Shown piece after piece: positions 44,042 through 49,510 of a stretch of DNA of 49,510 nt. Positions within the stretch are counted from its first letter, which is position 1, and every line of letters begins with the position of its first letter. Under the pieces are notes generated by a model. It was not told the DNA's origin, ran no database searches, and saw nothing but the letters and a program-made list of their open reading frames with translations. The DNA is taken from positions 1 to 49,510 of the forward strand of contig JAFYXV010000013.1 in the NCBI GenBank assembly GCA_017557885.1, given 5' to 3'. The stretch is from a bacterium (GTDB taxonomy: Bacteria; Auribacterota; UBA3054). Both the position numbers and the translations under genes were made by a program.

Positions 44042-44698
44042 TTAGGCTTGTTTGGTTGCGGTTCGGCGTTTCCTGATCAGATCTAAAAAGAGCTCGTCGG
44101 AAAGGCCGTAGTCTTTGTCCCAGGTTAAAAGCAGTCTGACCAGCGCGTTTTCGGAAAGCGCGGAGTTTTCGTCGATGATATCGGTGATCTCGTTCTGCTC
44201 TTCCTGAAGGGTGAGGAAAAGCGCGGCGGCTTTCTTCATTTCCGGCCAGAGCAAGGGATCGCTTTTGAAAGCTTTTTTCTCTACGAGGAGCGTTTGGTAC
44301 CAGAGATTGGCGTTTTGAAAGGCGGAAAAAGCAAAGGAGCGCAATTCCTGGTTGTTTTTGAATTCGTCGATAAGCTTTATGGTGACGGGAAGCTCGCGGC
44401 CCAATTGCGCAAGGTAAGCCAGAATGGTAAGCAGGTTCGTTTGGCAGAAAGCCTCGAAACCGAAAACCAGCGTCAGCTCTTCTGAGAGAAGCTTGTCTTT
44501 TTGTGGGAGCGCGCCTATGACTTTTTCCGCGTATTCCGCTTCGCTCTCGTTGTGGTAGGCGGCGCGGGCTTTTATGAAGGCGGGAGAAAAGACCTCGCTG
44601 TCGCTTGGTCCTGCGATCATTGTTTCCCTCATGGGCGCGCCGTTTGGGTAGAGATCCTTGATGGCGTCTCCGGGGATAATGAAAACGGGGGCGGTCAT
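44042..44698 (-). CDS. Unknown protein, DUF1835-like
   Basis: A 218-residue cytoplasmic protein. An N-terminal FIIPGDAIKDLYPNG and a central ELTLVFGFEAFCQTNLLTI resemble DUF1835-type proteins, where a VIWFEHDLYDQ-like motif is common; I am not certain. The rest is helical. It overlaps panC by 4 bases (ATGA) and is followed 2 bases later by the xylosidase, so the three are one transcript. No function can be given. Confidence 0.6.
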   Translation of the reverse strand: MTAPVFIIPGDAIKDLYPNGAPMRETMIAGPSDSEVFSPAFIKARAAYHNESEAEYAEKVIGALPQKDKLLSEELTLVFGFEAFCQTNLLTILAYLAQLGRELPVTIKLIDEFKNNQELRSFAFSAFQNANLWYQTLLVEKKAFKSDPLLWPEMKKAAALFLTLQEEQNEITDIIDENSALSENALVRLLLTWDKDYGLSDELFLDLIRKRRTATKQA

Positions 44699-45564
44699 TT
44701 CTTGGGCGTGGTGAGCCAGACGTTGTCTATGAGCCTTGTGGTGCCGAAATAGACGGCCAGGGCGACGAGGATCTTCTGGCCTTTCTTGAAGGTTTTGACT
44801 TCCTCAAGGGTTTCCCGGTCGCAAACGCTGATGTAATCTATTTTGGCCAGAGGAGATGTCGCGATGATTTTGGCGATGAGCTTTTTCGTTTCCGCGGCGC
44901 TTTTGCCTTTCGCCACGGCGTCTTTGGCGGCTTTGAGGGATCTGGAAAGCACCAGGGCCTCTTTCTTTTCCTCGGGGCTCAGGTATTTGTTGCGGGAGCT
45001 CAGGGCCAGGCCGCTCTTTTCCCTGATGAGGGGGCATTCCACGATCTTTATGGGGAAGTCCAGGTCCCTGACCATGCGCTCAAGGATAAGAAGCTGCTGG
45101 GCGTCCTTCTTGCCGAAGCAGGCGAAGTCGGGCTGCACAAGGTTGAAGAGTTTGGAGACGACGGTGCAGACGCCTTTGAAGTGGCCTATTCTTCTGGCGC
45201 CGCAGAGAAATCTTGAGAGTGCTTCCTCGTTCACCCAGGCGGAGCGATCGTCAAAGTACATTTCCTTGGGCTGAGGGGCGAAGACCGCGTCGGCGCCCAT
45301 TTCCTGGCAGACCAGAAGATCTTCCTTTAAGGTGCGGGGGTATTTGGCGAAATCTTCGTTGGGGCCGAACTGGGTGGGGTTGACGAAAACCGAGACCACC
45401 ACGGCGTCGGCCAGTTGGCGGGCTTTTTTGATAAGCGAGGCGTGGCCGGCGTGCAGGGCGCCCATGGTGGGAACGAGGGCGATGGTCTTGCCGTCTTTTT
45501 TGGCGCTTTTTATGAATTTGCGCAGCGCCGCTTTGTTCTTAAGGAGCAGAGGAGCCTTGTTCAT
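44695..45564 (-). CDS. panC: Pantoate--beta-alanine ligase
   Basis: A 289-residue pantothenate synthetase that joins pantoate and beta-alanine with ATP. Motifs: PTMGALHAGHASLI (HIGH-like, about 32-45), VSVFVNPTQFGPNEDFAKYP, CFGKKDAQQLLIL and SGLALSSRNKYL (KMSKS-like). Length is normal. It lies 13 bases after the DUF1844 gene. panB and panD are not in the window. Confidence 0.96.
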   Translation of the reverse strand: MNKAPLLLKNKAALRKFIKSAKKDGKTIALVPTMGALHAGHASLIKKARQLADAVVVSVFVNPTQFGPNEDFAKYPRTLKEDLLVCQEMGADAVFAPQPKEMYFDDRSAWVNEEALSRFLCGARRIGHFKGVCTVVSKLFNLVQPDFACFGKKDAQQLLILERMVRDLDFPIKIVECPLIREKSGLALSSRNKYLSPEEKKEALVLSRSLKAAKDAVAKGKSAAETKKLIAKIIATSPLAKIDYISVCDRETLEEVKTFKKGQKILVALAVYFGTTRLIDNVWLTTPKK

Positions 45565-45577
45565 ATTGCCTCCCTTT

Positions 45578-45907
45578 TTATTCGCTTTTGGGCGTTTCGG
45601 AGGGATCTTCTTTCTTTTCCTCTTTTTTGGCGTCCTCGGCGGTCTCGGCGTAGTTCATCTGCAGCATGGCGATCTGGTCGTCAAGAAGGTCGGATTCCTC
45701 TTTGGAGAAATTGCCCTTGGATTTTTCCCGCAGCATGACGAGAGAATCGATGAAATAACGGGCGCCCTGCAGATCGACTTTCGTTTCGTGCGTTTCGGGG
45801 TTGGCGATCTTGCCAAGGTTGACCATGGCCAATTGGGCGAAATTGAAGATCAGCATCACAAAAAGATGGCTGTTGTGATCGTGCGCATGTTCATGCTCTT
45901 CACTCAT
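45578..45907 (-). CDS. DUF1844 protein
   Basis: A 109-residue protein with an N-terminal His-rich segment (EEHEHAHDHNSH), a DUF1844 core (FNFAQLAMVNLGKIANPETHE, QGARYFIDSLVMLREKSKGN) and a charged Lys/Glu tail. The function of the family is unknown. The His-rich start could bind metal, an inference. AAAGGAG precedes the ATG and an extended -10 promoter lies 34 bases further up. First gene of the panC-xylosidase operon. Confidence 0.88.
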   Translation of the reverse strand: MSEEHEHAHDHNSHLFVMLIFNFAQLAMVNLGKIANPETHETKVDLQGARYFIDSLVMLREKSKGNFSKEESDLLDDQIAMLQMNYAETAEDAKKEEKKEDPSETPKSE

Positions 45908-45940
45908 AATAAACTCCTTTAATGATTGTTTACAAAAAGA

Positions 45941-45949
45941 ATTATAGCA
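45941..45949 (-). promoter_or_regulatory. Extended -10 promoter of the DUF1844-panC operon
   Basis: Minus strand TGCTATAAT preceded by AAA. It lies directly after the terminator of the upstream peptidase gene. Predicted start near 45934. Confidence 0.6.
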
Positions 45950-45954
45950 TTTGC

Positions 45955-45996
45955 CATAAAAAACGCCCCGATGTGCCTTGGGGACAAATCGGGGCG
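45955..45996 (-). terminator. Terminator of the M60 peptidase genes
   Basis: On the minus strand, stem CGCCCCGAT/ATCGGGGCG (45996-45988 with 45972-45964) with a 15-base loop and then TTTTTT. It lies 22 bases after the peptidase stop codon. Confidence 0.92.
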
Positions 45997-46017
45997 GTCA
46001 AAGAGCCGGCGTGGGTT

Positions 46018-47238
46018 TTATTGCCAGCCGTATTTTTTAGCGATCTCGGTCAGTTGCTCCTCCGTCACCGGGAAGCGCCAGAGCTGATAATACTTGATGA
46101 GGTTCTGGCCGGTGGCGACGTTCAGGGCGGCCAGGGCCACCGGGAGACGGGCCTCTTCTTTTTCGATTTTCGGAACGCCTTTTTCATTCAGTTCCACGAA
46201 GAGGCGGTACCATTTTTTCATAGCGTCCCAGCCGTAAACCCTGACGATCTTCTGGAAAAAGCCGTTGATCTCGTCGCTGTCAAGCGAGTCGTAGGTCCTT
46301 TCGCTGTTTCCGAGGTAGGAGTCGCCGTAGCAGAGGAAGAAGCGGTCGGCCAGCTTCTTTATGGGCATCCTTTTTTCGGTGGAGAGCGGCAAAAAGTCCG
46401 TTCCCTTCCAATAGATGCCGAGATAGTCGGCGCTGGGCATATGGGAGAAGGCGTAGGTAAGCTTGAAGTTGGCGTGGAATTCCGCGCAGGGGCCGCTCCA
46501 GATGTAATAGTCGCCGATCTCGTCGTCGAAGTTGTGGCCCATCTCGTGGGTCCAGCCGAAGCTCATGATGCCCTGCTTGAATTCTTCCAGCGTCTGGGGA
46601 ACGAAGTCCATGGTCAAAACTATGGGGTTGCCGGCGTAGGCCCAGGCGTAGGCGTTGGGAGTCTCCTCGATCTTGGAAAGCGCGCCCTTGAAGGGGCGGT
46701 GTCCGGTCAGCTCCATCATGGCGGCGTAGGCTTCGTCCATCCAGCCGAGCATTTCCTTTTCCCACTTTTCGCCCGTCCAGTTTTTCTTCTGCAGGGAAAC
46801 TATCATGTAGTTCCCGGTGAGGGCCTGCAGCGGCGTTTCAAGGGTCGCGGTCTTGACCTCCAAAAGGGAGGGAAGGGAGATCGTCTCGCCGTTTGCTTTG
46901 GTGAGAGTGAACACGCCCTCCACGGCCGGGCCCTGAGGGGAGAGCGTCCTGACGCTATCTGGGTAATACATGGCGGGGCCCCAGCTGGCTTCCGAGGAAG
47001 GCTCCAGGGCGATGTCCAGATTTTCCTCCCAAGTGTCGTTGTCGCCGCGCCAATGCGCCACGAATTTCGTTACCTTGTAACTGTCGGGGGAGGGATTCTG
47101 GAAGGTGTATTTCGCCCAGTTCCAGCCGTTGCTCATCCAGCCGCGCTCGGGAGTCAGGGCGGCGTTGACGACGGGACCGAAATTCGGAGCGGCGAAAACG
47201 GAAAGGGAGGCGAAAAGCAGGAAAAGGAGTTTTTTCAT
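46018..47238 (-). CDS. Secreted M60-like zinc metallopeptidase (copy A)
   Basis: A 406-residue exported peptidase. Signal peptide 1-16 (SLSVFA). Zinc motif H231-E-M-G-H235 in FGWTHEMGHNFD, with the third ligand E253 in PCAEFHANF, spaced 18 residues on, as in M60/enhancin gluzincins, several of which cut O-glycosylated mucin peptides. An N-terminal beta-sandwich (about 25-140) probably precedes the catalytic core. The usual separate mucin-binding domains are absent. It follows its paralogue by 21 bases. Confidence 0.85.
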   Translation of the reverse strand: MKKLLFLLFASLSVFAAPNFGPVVNAALTPERGWMSNGWNWAKYTFQNPSPDSYKVTKFVAHWRGDNDTWEENLDIALEPSSEASWGPAMYYPDSVRTLSPQGPAVEGVFTLTKANGETISLPSLLEVKTATLETPLQALTGNYMIVSLQKKNWTGEKWEKEMLGWMDEAYAAMMELTGHRPFKGALSKIEETPNAYAWAYAGNPIVLTMDFVPQTLEEFKQGIMSFGWTHEMGHNFDDEIGDYYIWSGPCAEFHANFKLTYAFSHMPSADYLGIYWKGTDFLPLSTEKRMPIKKLADRFFLCYGDSYLGNSERTYDSLDSDEINGFFQKIVRVYGWDAMKKWYRLFVELNEKGVPKIEKEEARLPVALAALNVATGQNLIKYYQLWRFPVTEEQLTEIAKKYGWQ

Positions 47239-47259
47239 TGTAGTGTGCTTACGGTTTGA

Positions 47260-48495
47260 TTACAGTCCGTATTTGTCCGCGGCGGCTTTGAGGGATTCCT
47301 CGGTGACGGGGAAGCGCCAGAGCTGATAGTACTTGATCAAGTTCTGACCGACGGCTTTGTTCAAAGCGGCGAACTGGAAGTTGACTTTTTCTTCCGGGGT
47401 CGCGGGGGCGGGCAGGCCTTTGTCTTTGACCGCGCCGATTATTCTGTACCACTTCTTGATGGGATCCCAGCCGTAAACTCTCACGATCCTCTGATAGAAG
47501 GACTGGAGCTCGTCGCTGTCCAGCGTTTTCCAGGATCTGGTCTTGTCGGCCAGGTATTTTTCGCCGTAGAGCAGGAAGAAGCGGTCGCCCAGTTTGGTGA
47601 TGGGAATGCGCTCGTCTTTGTCCACGGGCAGGATGTCGGTGCCTCTCCAGCGGATGCTCAGATATTCCCTGGAGGGCATGTGATCGAAGGCGTAGAGGAC
47701 TTTGATGTTGGCCTGGAACTCCGTGCTGTCGTGGTCCCAGCGGAGGAAGTCCGTCAGGTCGCAGTCGAAGTTGTGGCCAACTTCATGCGCCCAGCCCCAG
47801 CTCATAAGCCCCTGCTTGAATTCGCTGATGGTGTCGGGAACGTAGAGGCCGGTCAAGGTCACGGGGTTGCCGGCGTAGGCCCAGGCGAAGCGGTTGGGGG
47901 ATTCTTTCATGCCGGTTATTTTGCCGTCGAAGGGCTTTCTGCCGACCAGTTCGACGTAACATTCGTAGCATTCGTCCATCCACTTCAGCATGTCCCTTTG
48001 CCAGAGGCCGCCGTCAAAGCGGGATTTCTGGAAGGAAACATAGATGTACTGTCCGGTGACGGCGGCCAGGGGCTCCTCGAGGACGGCCCTCTTGGTCTTG
48101 AGCTCGAAGGGCAGATATGTCGCCTTGCCTTCCCTTTTGACTCTGAATTTGCCTTTCATGACGACTTTGCCGTCGGGCATTTTCTCGAACATGTCTTTGG
48201 GAAGATAAGTGTCGTGCAGCCATTTGGCTTCTTTGCCGGGGGCGACGGTGACGTTGACGGGGGCGGTCCAGGCTTCGGAATTTTCCGTGCCGATCCACTG
48301 GGCTTCCATCTCCTCCACGGTCCAGTCTTTCTGGCCGGAGTTTTTGAAGACGAATTTGGCCTTGTTCCAGGCGCCGACATCGAAGCCGATGTCGAATTCC
48401 GGGCCGGCCTTGACGCTGAGGGCGGTCTGGGCGGGCGGATCGGCTAAAAGCGTTGCGGCGCCCAAAAGGGCGAGGAAAAGGGCGGTTCTTAACAT
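47260..48495 (-). CDS. Secreted M60-like zinc metallopeptidase (copy B)
   Basis: A 411-residue paralogue of the previous peptidase, started at ATG 48495 because AAGGAG lies upstream and the signal peptide (1-18) begins there; the longer reading from 48525 lacks both. Zinc site H237-E-V-G-H241 in WGWAHEVGHNFD and E259 in DSTEFQANI. The catalytic half matches copy A closely; the N-terminal beta domain (about 25-150) differs more. The pair indicates digestion of host-type glycoproteins. Confidence 0.86.
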   Translation of the reverse strand: MLRTALFLALLGAATLLADPPAQTALSVKAGPEFDIGFDVGAWNKAKFVFKNSGQKDWTVEEMEAQWIGTENSEAWTAPVNVTVAPGKEAKWLHDTYLPKDMFEKMPDGKVVMKGKFRVKREGKATYLPFELKTKRAVLEEPLAAVTGQYIYVSFQKSRFDGGLWQRDMLKWMDECYECYVELVGRKPFDGKITGMKESPNRFAWAYAGNPVTLTGLYVPDTISEFKQGLMSWGWAHEVGHNFDCDLTDFLRWDHDSTEFQANIKVLYAFDHMPSREYLSIRWRGTDILPVDKDERIPITKLGDRFFLLYGEKYLADKTRSWKTLDSDELQSFYQRIVRVYGWDPIKKWYRIIGAVKDKGLPAPATPEEKVNFQFAALNKAVGQNLIKYYQLWRFPVTEESLKAAADKYGL

Positions 48496-48547
48496 ATTGG
48501 CTCCTTGATTTTGAAAATTAAGCAATTATTTAACTTGTTATGTAAAA

Positions 48548-48556
48548 ATGTTAGCA
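48548..48556 (-). promoter_or_regulatory. Extended -10 promoter of the M60 pair
   Basis: Minus strand TGCTAACAT preceded by TTT, identical in the nine bases to the tRNA-Arg -10 region. Predicted leader about 46 bases. Confidence 0.5.
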
Positions 48557-48615
48557 AAAATACGAGCGCCAGTCCATGTGTTTTTGTTTTGTTTCGGCTG
48601 TAAATTTTCCGGGGA

Positions 48616-48657
48616 CCGCGGCCGGCCGCCGGGGATCCGCGCCGCGGGGGCTTTTTT
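48616..48657 (+). terminator. Orphan terminator-like hairpin before hppA
   Basis: Stem CCGCGGC/GCCGCGG (48616-48622 with 48641-48647) in very GC-rich DNA, then GGGC and six T. It faces the plus strand although no plus-strand gene precedes it nearby. It may stop antisense transcription from the M60 side. Confidence 0.35.
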
Positions 48658-48716
48658 GCTTCCGGCCCGGGGGCCAAGCAGCTTTTTGCCACCGGCTTTG
48701 ATTTTGGAACGGGGTT

Positions 48717-48725
48717 TGGTATAAT
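48717..48725 (+). promoter_or_regulatory. Extended -10 promoter of the pyrophosphatase
   Basis: TGGTATAAT preceded by TT, the same eleven bases (TTTGGTATAAT) as the STAS operon promoter. Predicted leader about 49 bases. Confidence 0.6.
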
Positions 48726-48780
48726 ATCTAATACTATTTTTTTAGTTAATTTCCTTTAACCCCATTCATACTTAGGTGCT

Positions 48781-49510
48781 ATGAAAAAACTCTCCCTGGC
48801 CGCTTTGGCCTTGGCTTGCGTCTCTCCGGCTTTCGCCGGCGAGTGCAGCGCGTTGCAGTACGCCCCCTTCTTCGCGGTGGCTGCTGCTGTTCTGGCTCTT
48901 TTGGTGGCGTTCACCTGCTATAAGCTGATGGTGAAGGCTCCGGAAGGCTCTCCCCGCATGATCGAGATCGCGAAATACGTTCGCGAAGGCGCTATGGCTT
49001 ATCTCAACCGCCAGTACAAGGTGGTGGGCGCGGTCTTCGCCATCCTCTTTGTCATCTTCACGATCCTGGCTATCTTCAAGATCCAGAATCCGTTTGTTCC
49101 CATCGCTTTCTTAACGGGCGGCTTCTTCTCCGGTTTGTGCGGCTACATCGGCATGAACACGGCCACGAAAGCCAGCTCCCGCACCGCCCAGGGCGCTTCC
49201 GAAGGTTTGAACCGCGGCTTGCAGGTCGCCTTCCGTTCTGGCGCCGTCATGGGTCTTTGCGTAGTCGGCCTTGGTCTTTTGGACATCTCCCTTTGGTGGA
49301 TCATCCTTGACAAGCTGGTCTTCACCGCTTCCAACATGGCCAACGGTCTTTCCATCGGCGGCCTTGACCTGGTCCACGCCGGCACCGACAACGCTCACAA
49401 ATACATCGAGATCACCACGACCATGCTGACCTTCGGCATGGGCGCTTCCACCCAGGCCCTCTTCGCCCGTGTCGGCGGCGGCATCTACACCAAAGCCGCT
49501 GACGTATGCG
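48781..49510 (+). CDS. hppA: Membrane-bound pyrophosphatase (partial, 5' part)
   Basis: The first 243 codons of an integral-membrane pyrophosphatase, open at the window end. It uses pyrophosphate hydrolysis to pump H+ or Na+ out of the cytoplasm. After a signal-peptide-like start (about 1-20) come membrane helices and family motifs: EIAKYVREGAMAYLNRQYK, TGGFFSGLCGYIGM, ASSRTAQGASEGLNRGLQVA and the end FGMGASTQALFARVGGGIYT. Whether it is K+-dependent or Na+-pumping depends on residues beyond the window. A weak AGGTG precedes ATG 48781. Confidence 0.95.
   Translation, partial: MKKLSLAALALACVSPAFAGECSALQYAPFFAVAAAVLALLVAFTCYKLMVKAPEGSPRMIEIAKYVREGAMAYLNRQYKVVGAVFAILFVIFTILAIFKIQNPFVPIAFLTGGFFSGLCGYIGMNTATKASSRTAQGASEGLNRGLQVAFRSGAVMGLCVVGLGLLDISLWWIILDKLVFTASNMANGLSIGGLDLVHAGTDNAHKYIEITTTMLTFGMGASTQALFARVGGGIYTKAADVC

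Noticed and set aside
45922-47259. 445-codon open frame opposite the M60 peptidase
   Set aside because: Antisense shadow; low-complexity composition and it crosses the peptidase terminator.

Overview
The window looks like a chromosomal segment of a Gram-negative, gut- or rumen-type bacterium of the PVC superphylum, most likely the Kiritimatiellota/Lentisphaerota/Verrucomicrobiota side. This is inferred from PEP-CTERM sorting tails on three secreted proteins, lipid A synthesis (lpxK), an ExbB/ExbD/TPR cluster of planctomycete-verrucomicrobial flavour, a GH2 beta-galactosidase, a GH120 beta-xylosidase, two M60-type (mucin-directed) peptidases and a membrane pyrophosphatase. No rRNA gene is present, so the lineage cannot be fixed.

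Layout. 1-4600: a secreted PEP-CTERM protein diverges from a three-gene partner-switch module (STAS antagonist, SpoIIE phosphatase with membrane sensor, HATPase anti-sigma kinase). 4800-10740 (minus): six overlapping genes, large periplasmic TPR protein, small TPR protein, ExbB, ExbD, ExbD, and a von Willebrand A protein whose membrane anchor carries the TonB/TolA-type S-x3-H motif. 10786-13899 (minus): secreted GH2 beta-galactosidase. 14001-15530: tRNA-Arg(ACG), an array of four long palindromes and a YhcG/DUF1016 nuclease. 15536-25636 (all minus): lpxK, coaB, coaC, gmk, rsfS and a HAD-NadD fusion in a tight operon, preceded by a sugar-acid type cluster (isomerase, two Gfo/Idh/MocA oxidoreductases, ThuA), then htpX and lemA. 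25637-29245: dnaA, dnaN and DnaA boxes on both sides of dnaA, the probable replication origin. 29341-37051 (all plus): dciA, a C15-type peptidase, nadB, sat, mtaB, plsC, fmt, rsmB. 37200-42044: an AT-rich accessory block with two PEP-CTERM beta-repeat paralogues flanking two unknown secreted proteins. 42093-48495 (minus): intracellular GH120 xylosidase, an unknown protein, panC, DUF1844 protein, and two M60 paralogues. 48781-end: the first 243 codons of a membrane pyrophosphatase.

Gene orientation flips at dnaA (minus for 10 kb to the left, plus for 10 kb to the right), which together with the DnaA boxes and the AT-rich dnaA-dnaN spacer supports an origin here. Many predicted promoters share an extended -10 element of the form TG(G/C)TAnnAT, and two of them sit so close to the start codon (nadB, beta-galactosidase) that leaderless mRNAs are predicted.

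The strongest candidate for an undescribed system is the 4817-10737 operon: a proton-motive-force motor (ExbB plus two ExbD) paired not with TonB or TolA but with a TonB-anchored vWA adhesion-type domain and two TPR proteins. Second is the palindrome array beside the YhcG nuclease, and third the PEP-CTERM island.
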